DNA of 64,000 nucleotides from contig JAVTVX010000027.1 of the NCBI GenBank assembly GCA_033439265.1, positions 13,593,001 to 13,657,000 on the forward strand. Reading direction: 5' to 3'. Shown one piece after another: positions 49,944 to 62,041 of the stretch. Position numbers and translations under genes: made by a program. This stretch comes from Dillenia suffruticosa. Lineage: Eukaryota > Streptophyta > Magnoliopsida > Dilleniales > Dilleniaceae. The notes under the pieces were generated by a model. That model did no database searches. It saw only the letters and a list, made by a program, of their open reading frames with translations, and was not told the DNA's origin. The stretch's first letter is position 1. Every line of letters begins with the position of its first letter.

Positions 49944-52330
49944 TCAGGGTACATGTCCCCGACTACTCCTACGAGGAGGAGGAGCCTCCTCACCTCGAGA
50001 TGGGTCACTCCCACTAGGACCAAGATCCATTGTAGGCTCTTGAGTCCCTCCCCTGGGCTCAGTTGGGCCGGTAGGCTCACCCATCTCATAAAAGGTGAAA
50101 TCCTGGTCGATTTCGCCTCTCTTAGGAAAATCATTTTCCAGGAACGTAGCATTACGAGATTCGATCTCGAAGACCGTGCCATCCGTACGTTCACCTAGGA
50201 ACACATGTTCCTTAGAATGTTCAGAGTACCTTACAAAGATACATTTCTTTCCTCGTGGGCCTAACTTGCCGTGTGGGTACGAGGAATCGTGAACGTATGC
50301 GGCACAATCCCATGGTCTCAAATGGCTAAGGTCAGGCTGCCTCCCTGTCCAAAGCTCGTATGGGGTACTGACTACAGACTTGGTTGGAACACGGTTAAGA
50401 AGGTAGGCGGCAGTCAATAATGCGTCTCTCCAATGGGAGATAGCCAATTGGCCTGCGCCATCATCGATCTTACCATCTCCAACAAAGTCCTATTCCTTCT
50501 CTCAGCTACCCCGTTCTGCTGGGGAGTAGCAGGAATAGTCAACTGTCTCGTAATGCCCTTCTCGAAACAGAGCTCTTTAAACTCCTCAGAGAAGTACTCG
50601 CGTCCTCTATCGGTTCTGAGAGTTTTAATTCTCAAGTCTAACTGGTTTTCTACCTCGCTGATATACCTCCTGAAGCAATTTAATGCCTCAGACTTGTGCG
50701 AGATAAGGTAGACGTAACCGAAACGCGTGTAATCATCTATAAACGTAATGAAATACGTGGCTCCGTTTCGGGCTTTCACATTCATAGGTCCACAAATATT
50801 GGAGTGGATCAATTGCAATGGGGTCCCAGCCCTCATTGCTTTTCCAAATGGTTTCTTCGTCGCTTTGCCGGCTAGGCAAAACTCACATAAGGGCAACTCG
50901 ATCCGGGTTAGCGGGCCCAACAAGCCACTCGTAGCTAACCGGTTCATTCTCTCTTGCCCTATGTGGCCAAGTCTACTATGCCAAATTGAAACATCATCAA
51001 CTACGCTATCAGATGTATACGCAATAGAAGTCAAATCATAAATTTTATTAAAGGAAACCAAATCCAACGCATAAAGTCCATCATGGACTAAATCAGTACA
51101 TAAAACAGAGTTATCGTAAATGACAGAAACACTCAAATTTCTGAAAATGACAGAGTATCCTAAACGATCTAAACAAAGGACAGAAATGAGATTCCGCCGA
51201 ATCTCGGGAGCATACAGCACAAGATGCAGGTATAGGACTTAGTTACTTGGCAGCATCAGCTTGCATGTACCAATCCCCTTCACAACCACAAATGCTCCAT
51301 TCCCCACGTACAGTCTCCTCGCTTGGGGACTCAATCGGCGGAACTCCACATATGCGCTCCTATCTCGAGCTACATGGTCGGTGGCTCCTGAGTCTACAAT
51401 CCACAAAGGAGAAGAGTTAGTAAGCATCACAGTGGATGAAACATAACTCATACCATGTAAAGAAGAAGGACATACCTTTCGCTCGCCACACTCGCGAGCG
51501 AAATGCCCAGATTTGCCACAAACGTAGTATCGGACTTTGCTCTTGTCGAGCTCCTTCTTCTTACGTGTCTGCCCTCTATCAACGGTTTTTGCTGATGGCT
51601 TCCTCTTAGCCTGGCTAGGTTTCTTGTCATATTTGCGCCATTTGTGCTTGACGCCCTTGGAGCCCTTACTCGACTCCGCCACATAGGCATGACCAGAAAT
51701 TGACCTAGCCACCTCCTGGCGCTCCTCCTCGAGCTCACAATGCCTACGCACGTCTATGAAACTACGAATACTCTCAGTGTGCGTGAGGTAGGTCTTTACA
51801 ACATCCCAGGAGTCAGGCAAGGACTGGATTACTCCCAGCACCTGAAGCTCATCAGACATTGGCTCCCCCATGTTCTTTAGAGAAGCGATCATACTTGACA
51901 TATGCATTAAATGCTGTTTCATGGTATGATCGGGTCTCTTCTTATAGGTGATAAACCTATAAGTCAGCATCCTCAGCTTAGGAGCTGACCGGGAGCCAAG
52001 GTGCTCTCTCAGAGCACTCCAAACCGACATCGCAGTAGGATACTGCTCGTACACTGGAATCAGATCATCGTGCATGCTGCTAAGGAGGATGACCCTAGCT
52101 TGGCCATCCTTCTTCTTCCATGCACGATACGCCTCCTCATCCAGTTTCGCCTGAGGCGTATCACCCACCCCGGGGTCTGTCATCTCGTGTAAGAGAACCT
52201 CCGCTAGGTCCTGCTCCTCGAAAACAAATTGAACTTTACGGTGCCAAATCTCATAATTGTCACCGTTCAACTTGTCTCCCTTAACGAGATCAAGTACGAT
52301 ACTCTTTGTCGCAGCCATTGTCTCTGTCAC
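49944..52330 (-). pseudogene. Copia gag-protease-integrase polyprotein, interrupted
   Basis: Starts at 52330 (MTETMAATKSIVLDLVKGDK). Residues about 1-230 are a UBN2-type gag. About 265-285 hold a zinc knuckle, VRYYVCGKSGHFARECGE, in which the first Cys of CCHC is Tyr-shifted (YYVCGKSGHFAREC). About 313-317 is the protease DSGATDH motif. An in-frame TAA ends this stretch at 51239, but the same frame continues through the pre-integrase domain and the integrase (51220-50414), with FITFIDDYTRFGYVYLISHK, LRTDRGREYF and NGVAERRNRT. A one-base-type frameshift near 50430 moves the continuation to the frame ending at 49944 (ALLTAAYLLNRVPTK, KKCIFVRYSEHSKEHVFLGE). The first integrase Asp is Asn (HSNICG). 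It cannot encode a working polyprotein. Confidence 0.93.
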
Positions 52331-52569
52331 ACAGAAAGAAAGAGACGTTAGTGACTAATAATGCTTATTTTCACAATTTCGTACACCCTACAAATTAACA
52401 ATCCAAAATGAATCGAGTATTGACCCCAAAGTGAGCATATGAGTCAACGGACACCATACACCACAACCCGGGACCTCATCTCATCATCCGGACTTTAATT
52501 CGGTGCACAAAATCCCACAAATAGTCACAAATATGCACATAGGACCCCAAAAGAAAATTGAAAAAATGA

Positions 52570-53000
52570 ATTTTGGACGACCTGACGCGCCGTCGGGGTT
52601 CTCCACGCGCCGCCGCTCGCCGGCGGTGCACTCCACGCGTCGCCACGCGCCTCCACGCGCCGGCGGCAGCCTGCTGCACGCGCCAGACGCGCGGCGCGCT
52701 GCTCACGCGTTGCCACGCGCCACGCGCGGCTCGGCTCACGCGCGCCCAGTCGCGGCTCGTGGCTCATGCGCCTCACGCGCTGAGCCGCCCCTGAGCCGGG
52801 TCAGACTGGGTCGGTCAACGGTCAGGGTTGACCCGACCGACCCGGTCAACGGTCCGGGTCTGACCCGGTCGGGTCGGTCCGGGTCAAGGTCCGACCCGAC
52901 CGCCACCGCCATCCCGCTTCACGCGCCCTCTGGCGCGTGCTCGTCACGCTCCCGCGGGTCTGGGCTTCTTCTTCTTCGCCCGACGGGTCCTGCAACGGGT
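52570..53000. repeat. GC-rich CACGCGCC-type repeats in the copia leader
   Basis: Dense CACGCG, CGCGCC and GGTCGGGTC words between the primer-binding site and gag. They create long open frames on both strands, including a 205-codon one at 52503-53120 on the strand opposite to the element. A related but decayed GC-rich block sits at the same place (37080-37470) in the element at 31667-38245, so it is a family trait. Confidence 0.85.
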
Positions 53001-53529
53001 TTTTCGACCCGATTCTCTGAGAACCCATTTCCGGCTAATTTTTATGACAGTTTCTGCCGGAAAATATATTTGGACTTCCCACAAATATTTCGCACTCGTT
53101 TTTTTTTTTTTTTTGAATGATTCAAGCCCTAAACACGGCGAATCATATACCAAATTTTGGCCCTCCGTGGCCTCGCCGGAAATCCCAGTTTTCGGCAGCC
53201 AATCAATGCAAAATGCATGTCAAAACGTAGATCAATGCACATGGAACACTAATATGCCATTTATTTAGATCAACAATCCTCTACATGGATAGATCTAGGT
53301 TTTTAAGTTTTGGGCACCCTTAGGGCCGAAAACTTCAACTTTAATTTTCATGGCTTAAACATGCTCCAAAAATTCAGAAAAAATTATATTTGCGATCTAC
53401 GTGACTTGGGTAACGTCATGGTATATTCGGATTCACGAAACTCATCCGTGATCCGAAACCCATTTTTGCAACCCCATATTTTTTTACCCGAAAATATTCC
53501 GAAAATAATTTAATAAATCCAACCCTACG

Positions 53530-53540
53530 CTCTAATACCA
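53530..53540 (-). other. Primer-binding site (initiator tRNA-Met type)
   Basis: On the - strand reads TGGTATTAGAG, one base inside the LTR end. One C-to-T change from the usual TGGTATCAGAG. Confidence 0.9.
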
Positions 53541-53541
53541 A

Positions 53542-53986
53542 TGTTGGATTTATATGCACATACACATGCGGAAGCGTGCAAAATATTTCGGAATCATAAA
53601 AGAATAGGATTTTCGGGCATACCTCAAAAGTAGATTGCAAAATCTAGGAACGACGAACCTCGATCAATCGACTTCGCAGTCGGGATGATAACCACAAAAG
53701 ATGAGCTATCACCGCAGCACCACGACCCCTCAATCGAATCCGGTGACACAAATTCTCTTCACAGAATTTTTCTCCCTCTCTCACAATTGTCTCCTCACAA
53801 TGTTTTTTTACAATCATAGAATGAAATTGTGCCTCCTAGGGTTTACCCTAGTTTTCATATTACTCCGTCACCACAAATGGTAGGGAATTCAAATCCTATC
53901 AGTTACCATTTGTGCATATGGAAAGTGGGATAATTTCCTTTTTTTTAAATAAGGAAAGATGCCCCACGTGGGCATTCATTCCTTCA
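53542..53986 (-). repeat. 5' LTR of the truncated copia element
   Basis: 445 bp. In element orientation it begins TGAAGGAATGAATGCCCACG and ends ATAAATCCAACA, matching the solo LTR at 3761-4194 along its whole length. The base block after it (CAATC, 53987-53991) should be the target duplication, but no partner is seen at the truncated left side. Confidence 0.92.
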
Positions 53987-53991
53987 CAATC

Positions 53992-56418
53992 CGATGAAAC
54001 TGTGCCTTCATTTCCAGCCAAAATCAAGTACTTATCCTTCCTCGTAAGCATGAGGGGTTCAAGAACAAATGACTATCTTTGCTGCCATCGCGACATGCGA
54101 AAGATTTCTACTTGGCTTTACTTTTAAATGACTATCTTTTCCTAATTACTCTTAAAAGGAAAAAAATCTAAGATAATTTAGTAAATAGAAACATTTAATT
54201 ATAAATTTATATTTTATTTTTATGGTTTCAAACATCGGAATTCAATTAGGTTCTACATTTTAATTTGAAAATGAAAACGGGTAAATAGTATTTTGTAAAA
54301 ATACATGAAATGGATACGTAAGGAAATATATAAATATAAAAAATATATATATATATATATATATATAGATTTTTATATAAATATTAATTATATTATTGAA
54401 ATAATAAAATAATCATCTTTTATAATAAGAATTTAAAAAAATATGCTATTATTAATCATACAACGAATAAAATCAAGAACAAAAGTTATAATTAAATAAA
54501 CAAATAATTTATTAAACTAAACCTTAATTATAAAATAATTTATAACCTTAATTACTAATCCTAAAATTAATGTAAATAATCCTAAAATGCAAATTAAAAC
54601 CTAAATTAATATTTTCATTTTTATTTTATTTATCTAAAATTAAATATGAAATTATGAAATCAAAGCCCTAAATAATAAATACCAGAAGAAAAACTAAAAT
54701 AATATCGTGAATAATAAAAGCAATGTACATCAAATAAAATAAAAAGTAATCACTACATAGCCAAACGTGTCCCTAAATTAGGAGTCAAATTGGAAACATG
54801 AAAACATTTTAGAAATAGAAAATATCATAGAAGTAGCAACGGTTGGTTAGTTGACGTAATAAAATATGACATTAAATTTTTTAACTAAAATCTCGATATC
54901 GATTTCTGATTTGAGTATAGAGCATATTACGTTAGGTGAGTAGTTTTTTAAATGGATCATTACAAATTTTGAATCGGATTAGTCGAAAAATGAATTTGAA
55001 TATCGATCGGTATAATACCATAAAAAAAAAAGAAAATATTAGAGGGCCAACGTTTCTGTACGTTATGGCTGCGAATTATGTGCAAATGATTTGTCATTCT
55101 TCCATTAATTTATAATAAGTTTTGGCAGATGAATTGATAAAGAAAAAAAGCTCTTTAGCAAAACATTAACTCAGAACAAAAAGAGACGATTTATATTCAA
55201 AGTGGTTGTGTAAAATATAAAGAAGGAAACAATCTGTCTTTGGGAATTAGAATGAGTGAACCGACACAGAAGCAAGGGGCCAATTATTTTTTTAAAAAAT
55301 GAAAAGAAAATCCCAAAATTAAAATAAGATATTAAGCCAGAGAAAACTTAATTTTTCAAATCCAAAATTAATATAATCCTCTTCCAAAGAGATATTGTTT
55401 AAAAAAAATAAAAGAGAGGTTCTGTTTTTTTAATTTGATCTGAAAATTTTTGACTCTATAATGTGATGTTAAGGAGAAGAAAACGGTGTCGTTTGATTCA
55501 TAACTAATCTTGAAAAATCTTAGATAAAAATAAACTAAATAATTAAGGATTTATTGATAATTTATATAGAAATATGTCATAACTTCTTTGACAAAAATAT
55601 AAATATCCTGTTCTAATTAATAAATTATTCAAGATAACATATACAATGGAAGTACTCTTGGCCTCAGGTCACTTAAATCCAACAAAATCAGGGGTTTAAA
55701 TCTTAATTCTAAGTTTTATGAACGGCCTATATATAGATAACCTTAAAAGAAAAGAAAAAATAATAAAAATAAATAAATAAATAAACAAATCATATCTATA
55801 TAAACTTAAAATGATACAAGAGATGATTTAATTATTCGAATTCTTTTACGTCATTTATTTTTATTTAAAATCGTCTTCACAGTTAATTACTTAATTATCA
55901 TATCTTTACAAATATATTATATCCAATTTTTTAATGATTTATCTCGATATTTTACTAAATTTCCTATATTACTTTTGGTTCTTCTAATTGGTACATTTTT
56001 AGGTTTTCGTTGCACGTATTTAAACCATCTCAGATGATATTTTTATATTTTATTCACAATTAAACTCACTTCTAACTTAGTATATTCTTTTCTAATTTTA
56101 CCACATATTCATTTAAATATTCTCATTTTATATTAAATAATATTAAACAGTACTAAATAAGTTACAGAATATCGAATTTGTAGAAGTATAAATGAAATTC
56201 TAATGAGAAGTCTAATTAAATATAAACGTGAAATAAAAATTGTTTCAAGAAACATTATCACCATCATCATCACCATTACCGTCACCGCCACCATCACCAT
56301 CACCATCACCATCACCATCACCATCACCATCACCAAATATGTCAAAATCATCATCACCATCATTTGGAGGAGATAGAGAAGGGGGAATCGAATTTGAAGC
56401 GGAGACTAGCTGAAGATA
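53992..56418. other. AT-rich intergenic DNA, no gene seen
   Basis: Very AT-rich, with a (TA)n run at 54342-54366. No coding region and no CACTA tip or GCGACGAA array was found here, so the left end of the CACTA element on its right cannot be placed. A CACTACA at 54751 is followed by unrelated sequence and has no partner duplication. Confidence 0.5.
56259..56362. repeat. (CATCAC)n microsatellite
   Basis: CAT- and CATCAC-based hexamer repeats, perfect over roughly 56291-56333 and imperfect at both sides. They lie just downstream (in gene orientation) of the TNPA-like stop codon. The Met/Val-only frame on the - strand here is a by-product. Confidence 0.9.
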
Positions 56419-58415
56419 CTACATTATAAGCCTCTGTTGTGCACGAAACTCTTCAAATTCATTGTCTCTTCGCAGCTGTTCAACGCACATGGCTTGAATT
56501 TCATTGTCTCTTCGCTGCTGTTCTACGCGCATGACTTGAAGTTCATTGGCTTTTTGTGCTAACAGCTCCTTCATGTGGCTCAGCTCTTGGTTCATTTGCA
56601 TTAATTCTGCTCTTACTTGTGTCTGGCCGGAAGAAGTTAGACCACTGAGTCTGCAAGTTCTGCTCAACGAGCCCATCCCAAGTACTTTTCCCTTCTTTGC
56701 TCCACCAGTTGTCTCGAGCCATAAAGCCATATCATTAACAGATGGCTCAGACGTTGCAGCATCATCACTACCACTGGAATTTCTAAGTAGAAACTGGTCA
56801 TATTTCTCCTGCATTATCGTATAAGAAATTAGAAGAAAAATAAAATAACAATATACTAAAATATCCAACGAAATTGAGAAGTGTCAATTAACAGTTGAAC
56901 AATTTTCTAAAAAATCTAACAAATAAAGTAAGAATACAAAATTGTATTTCTCATTAAGCGATTGACAGTAAGCAATAAGACACAAAAATTATCTTTGTCA
57001 ATCAAATATTATAAATTTAATACACTTATGGAATTAAAATTACACATATTTATAATAATATTTTTTTTTGCTTAATCCATTAAAATGATATTTAGATAAT
57101 GAGGAGTGTTGTAATTGAAATTAAAATTCGACTACTATTACGAGTTTGAAACTATAACAGATCGAATAAAGGAAAAAATTATACTATACGTGACATAATG
57201 AACCAACCATTTGGAATGGACGTAACAAATTTGATATTATGCATTTTCAAATTATATTTTATAATGAAAAATATATATATATATATGAATTTGAAATGAA
57301 AAGTTCAATTTAAGTATTTGAGAAATTATTAGAATAGACAAATCTATTAAATTCTTATTATAATGTTGTGATGATAAATTGAGCATAATATGTTCAAATA
57401 AAAGTTTTTATAAAACAATTTAAAATTTTGAAATTACATACCATAACCGTTCTAGCTCTCTCCCCACTCCAGATCTTGTCTTTTTTCTGAAAAGTCCGTG
57501 CGAAAGTCTCTCTAAATGATAGCGGTGATCTCATTTCCTTGGTCTAAAAACAAAACACTGTTAGATGAATTAATGAAAAAATAAATGAATTAAATACAAA
57601 AGAATGGTAATTGAACCAAATTACCATTCTAATTCTATGCTCATCAATATTGATTGAGCCTCCCGCATAAGTAGCAGATGATTCCCCAGAATTATAAGCT
57701 CGATTTATTTTATTTTGCTCACTCCTCCGTTGGCTCTCATCGGAATCCCAAAAATTTAAAATGTTGAGCCAATTTTCTTCGGTGATGCAGTGTGGCTTCT
57801 TTCGGCTCTTTTTGGCATGATTCAGTACACCTCGGATGTGATGACCGCATTTTTTTTTAAATATTCTTCTTATTTCAAGCTCCTCGGTCTCATCCCAATT
57901 GAACTTTCGCTAAAAAAAAAACAAGTTGTTATATTTAATTTATACACTGAATTGTATATTTAAACTTAGAGGTCTCATTTACCTTGAATTCTCTCCACCA
58001 TAGCTTTTTGATATCATCTGGAGTACTTGTGTATGACATCGATGCTCCTCCCCAATGGTTGTTAATGATTCTATTCAGCTCATGAATAACATACACAGAA
58101 TTTGTGAATCTATCATAAAATTAGAAATAAAAGAAATGGTTAGTAAAAAAAATTTTTAAATAAACTAATAAATTGTGATAATATTTCAAAATTTAATACT
58201 TACGAATCTCCGCAATGGGATATCACCTCTCGCGTATCTTCCCCTTCAACGCGTGAATCTTGCATTGAAGGTACAATTGAAGGTGCAACGGATGGAAACA
58301 GTGAAGGTATATCAGTACAAGGCGAAGGGGCATGGGAAGATGCAGCTGAAACGGACGGTGACGCCGAAGAGTTTGGTCTTGCATTAGAAGATCGTCTATG
58401 TCCTCTACGTTGAAA
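56419..58415 (-). CDS. TNPA-like CACTA protein (Transposase_24 / Ptta-En-Spm family), open across five exons
   Basis: Exons 58415-58204, 58109-57983, 57909-57625, 57543-57442 and 56808-56419 join in phase with GT-AG junctions and no stop, about 371 codons to a TAG/TGA-type end at 56419. The 5' start is not fixed; a small upstream exon near 58.5 kb (ending DDNLNM) may supply it. Order: a Ser/Pro-rich N-terminal part; a domain with INNHWGGASMSYTSTPDDIK, LWWREFKRKFNWDETEELEI and CGHHIRGVLNHAKKSRKKPH; then the FRETFARTFQKKDKIWSGER and EKYDQFLLRNSS blocks; then ALWLETTGGAKKGKVLGMGS; and a C-terminal coiled coil with three similar ...EQxRRDNExQ units. This is the Transposase_24 architecture. In En/Spm, TNPA binds the subterminal repeats, so the GCGACGAA words are its likely targets (inference). 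Confidence 0.85.
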
Positions 58416-58708
58416 CTGTAACAAGAGTTTTTTCTCGCAAGCAATGAATATTGCATGATTATAAAAAATATAATAGAGTATATGAAGAAACATACCATAT
58501 TTAAATTGTCGTCAGAAATGATCTATAAAAAAAAATATATTAGCAAATAATATTTCGAAATTGAAACATGAGGCACTAAATATAACATACAAATTGAGAA
58601 ATTTAAAATACAAATCTAAATGTATTTTCACATGAAAACAGTAAAATAAAATTTCATATGATGTTATACAATTTTAATAAATCTTAAAAAAACAATACTT
58701 ACCGACGA

Positions 58709-60825
58709 TCAAAAATCAAAATCATTATTGTCATCATCATCCTCATTATCAGAGTCTTCAACATCAAATTCTTCCTCATCTTCATCCTCATCTTCATCAT
58801 CTGTCTCCAAATCAGGTTCTTCATCGCCAGACTCATGAATTTCATTTTGATCCACATCTATCATTATTCCATGTGGATCTCATAATGTTGGAATAATATA
58901 TTTCTCAGTCTGAAACGTATTGGCAACTTCCATTTGTTGATATGTCATGTCTTCCCAACGTTCCTCAATTTTCTTTCGTGCTTTCGTTTTACAAACAGCC
59001 CACCAATCAATTTTGTCACGTTTCAAACTAGGATATGAAGCATAATACATTTGAATCGCTTGTTGTGCCAATACGAATGGTTCATATCTTTTATAAAATT
59101 TTTTATGATTTATATCAACCAATTTAAACTTTGGATGCACATTCATCCCTTTTACGGGGTCAAACCATTGGCACATAAATAAAACGACTCGCAACTCTGC
59201 TCCAGTGTACTCAACCTCTATAATTTCATCCAACAAACCATAAAACTCATCTTTTACACCTCCATCGTTGGATGACTGAACACAAACACCACTATTCATA
59301 GTAGCTTTTTCGGTTCCATATTATTGAGTGTGAAAATTATACCCGTTTATAAAATAAGATGGCCAAGTTCGCACCGTCGAATTTGGACCCTATGACAGAT
59401 TAAGTAACAATTCTTGTTTAACTTGATCTTGATTACATTGTACCTGAAGTAAAATAAATGTGTTATTTTTTTAATAATCAAATAGATTTAAAATTTAAAA
59501 TTCGTAAAACTAACATATGTTTTGAACCATGCTACAAAATCTTCATCGCACACACGATTGAACTCATGCATCGATAGTTCAGACCGTGAATGTTGAAAAA
59601 TCCTACGATTAAAGAAAACGATTTATGTCAACAATTTTATCAAAAAAAGAACACATTTTTAATATTTGAGAAAAAAGGACTTACTCGAAATATGGCGTAA
59701 CTTCTGGACAGTTCAGTAAAATATATGTATGGGCTGCCCGTCATTCTTTCGCAGTTAAATATCTAACCTTACATGACCCACTTGGTCGACCGAGATAGTT
59801 GAAAATAGAGAATGAATTTAATTTAGGATCAATAGGACCCTCATCATTTCTACCGGCGCGCCGTCTCTTACACTGGACATGAGGCTCGAAATAATATGAA
59901 GCAAAAGTTGTCACTTCCTCCGCAATGTATGCATTAACAATAGATGCTTCAACCCGTGCCTTATTTTTCACTTCTCTCTTCAAATGATATAAAAATCTAA
60001 TTGATATGGACTAAAACGTGTATCAGAAAATGATATATAATAAATTGAGTACATTGACATGCACTATAAATATTATTATGATGAGAATGTGCAAAAGTTA
60101 CCTTTCAAATGGATACATCCATCGATATTGGACGGGACCTGCAACTCTGGCCTCATAAGGCAAGTGAACCAAAAGGTGTTCCATGGAATCAAAAAATGAA
60201 GGAGGAAAAATCCTTTCTAAATTACATAAAATGATAGGGATATCTCTCTCCAATTTCGCCATATGTGATTCCTTTAATACTGTCGAGCAAATATCATGCA
60301 GGAAAATACTTAACTCTGTAATGACGGCCCATACAAAATCTGGTAATAGTTCCTTAAAAGCAATCGGAATCAATCTTTCCATAAATATGTGACAATCATG
60401 ACTTTTCAAACTAATCAATTTGCATTCTTTCATATCTACACATCTCCCAAGATTTGAGGCATAACCATCAGGAAATCTAAGGGATTTCAACCATTCACGA
60501 ACTTTCCGTCTCTGATCCTTATTTATTGTATAAATTGCCTTTGGTTTTGGTCCCTTACTACTTCCATCCGCATCAAGTGTAGGCCGATTACAAAGAAGCC
60601 GATTACAAAACCAAATCTACAAAAATGTTCCCTAACTTTATCACATACATGAAATTTGCCATTACCACACTTTCTACACGGGCACCTTAACTTATTTCCA
60701 TCCATAAACTCAACTTTACTAGTAGCGAAATTCAAGAATTGTTCCACCCCACAAATAAACTCATCAGTTAAACCACGACGATCAGGTAAATTCTTATTAT
60801 ACATCCAATTTCTTTCGTTTTGCAT
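58709..60825 (-). pseudogene. TNPD/TNP2 CACTA transposase, catalytic core deleted
   Basis: Begins MQNERNWMYNKNLPDRRGLT with the N-terminal Transpos_assoc domain (CRKCGNGKFH motif, residues about 1-75). This is followed at once, in another frame, by the tail of the Transposase_21 region (KDQRRKVREWLKSLRFPDGY, from about 60560) and DUF4218 (60490-60103; GRCVDMKECKLISLKSHDCH, MERLIPIAFKELLP, and a region ending VAGPVQYRWMYPFER). After an intron comes the DUF4216 start (about 59990-59741) and then its end (59299-58880, MCQWFDPVKGMNVHPKFKLV). In the full family several hundred residues lie between the first two domains; they are gone. The last exon has an in-frame TGA after YIIPTL, while the same frame runs on through DPHGIM and an acidic Asp/Glu tail to 58709. 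Not functional. Confidence 0.85.
60583..60609. repeat. 12-bp direct repeat at the TNPD deletion junction
   Basis: GCCGATTACAAA occurs at 60583-60594 and 60598-60609, exactly where the Transpos_assoc reading ends and the Transposase_21 tail begins. Confidence 0.85.
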
Positions 60826-60829
60826 TGTC

Positions 60830-62040
60830 GCTGTTAAAAAAAATAAATATTATAAAATATTAATAAATTAATTATTAACAAATTATATATTATACTGAAA
60901 AAATAACATTAATAAGAAATAAAGAACATCTAATAACAAAACATTTTAAAATTATTTAACATATTTTCAGAAAATTTAACAAATATAAAAACGTTGAGTC
61001 GGAAAAATAACAAAATAATTTATAACTATTGCATTTCGCGAATTCACAACATACATACATTGAAACTAGGAATAAGAGATATAAAACAAAGAAAATAAAA
61101 TAAAATATACGAAAAAATATATATACCTCGACTGCTTGAAGACATGAATTTCTCCCCTCTAATCGAACAACACGTCCGATCAACGCAAACACATCTGCAA
61201 TGCAAAACCATTAATGTTATTTAGAATTATTCTTGGAATTTTTTTACTTTATCATAATTTATCATTCATGGGAAAAATAACTTTTTTTAATTTAATAAAA
61301 AAAATTAATCATGGTACTTTGGGGGGGAGGGGCAACGCATTTCTCGGATTTTGTGCAAATTTTGTAATTTTTTCAGAAATAACCCAAGATAAAGCCAATT
61401 TCTATTCATTTTCAATAAATGTACCCAAATTGCAATTTTTTTATAAAATTTTGGACTCAATTATCAAATTGGCGTCAGATATAGAATAGAATAGAATTAT
61501 CAATCTAGTTATCCCAAAATCATTGATGCAAGTAATTACAACTTATAGTGTATGTTTTTGACACTAATAATGACAATTTTATACTATATTTATTTATTTA
61601 TTGAATAAATATTGCTCACATAATTGGAGCTAGAATTGCCTTTACCGAAATTTTACAATTTCGAAAAATAAAAATTCTAAAACTTCATATTTTGCTTCTG
61701 ACAATATTGAGAAGGAAATTTGATACTCATATAAATACTGCTTGCTCACGAATCTAAAAAATATATATATTTTAAAGAAATTCAAAATTACCATTTCTAA
61801 ATATAGGAAGAAAGTAGCAATCGTTAAGATCAAAATCAAGATTTATATTAAATTAACTAATTTAAATATAGTTTATAAACAAATTTTCCAAATATAAAAA
61901 TTAATATTTAAAAGCCCTACTTAGAAAATGTTTAATTTTGATTAAAAAAATAATTTTTTTTAATAATTACAGATGTGTTAAAATTTGGAATATGGTTAAA
62001 ATAATTTTTTTTTAATTTAATAAAAAAAATTAATCATGGT
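60830..62040. other. AT-rich 5' part of the large CACTA element, no gene seen
   Basis: Holds the presumed leader or first intron of TNPD. A perfect 35-bp direct repeat (61282-61316 and 62007-62041, ending ATTAATCATGGTA) encloses about 690 bp. No protein-coding segment is supported. Confidence 0.6.
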
Positions 62041-62041
62041 A

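Larger units (their letters stand above)
49905..53986 (-). mobile_element. 3'-truncated Ty1/copia retrotransposon (best preserved in the window)
   Basis: From right to left on the - strand: 5' LTR 53542-53986, primer-binding site 53530-53540, a 1.2-kb leader with a GC-rich segment (52570-53000), then gag, protease and integrase in one line to about 49905, where similarity stops. RT, RNase H and the 3' LTR are absent. The low number of lesions (one in-frame stop, one frameshift) makes it the youngest of the copia copies here. Its LTR family also gave the solo LTR at 3761-4194. Confidence 0.93.

Noticed and set aside
49842..51041. Three + strand frames over the truncated copia element
   Set aside because: Antisense shadows of the gag-pol reading on the - strand.
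54751..54780. CACTACA as a possible left tip of the large CACTA element
   Set aside because: The next bases do not match the known tip, there is no subterminal array, and the preceding triplet does not match the bases after 62821.
56133..56363. Met/Val-rich frame on the - strand
   Set aside because: Translation of the CATCAC microsatellite.
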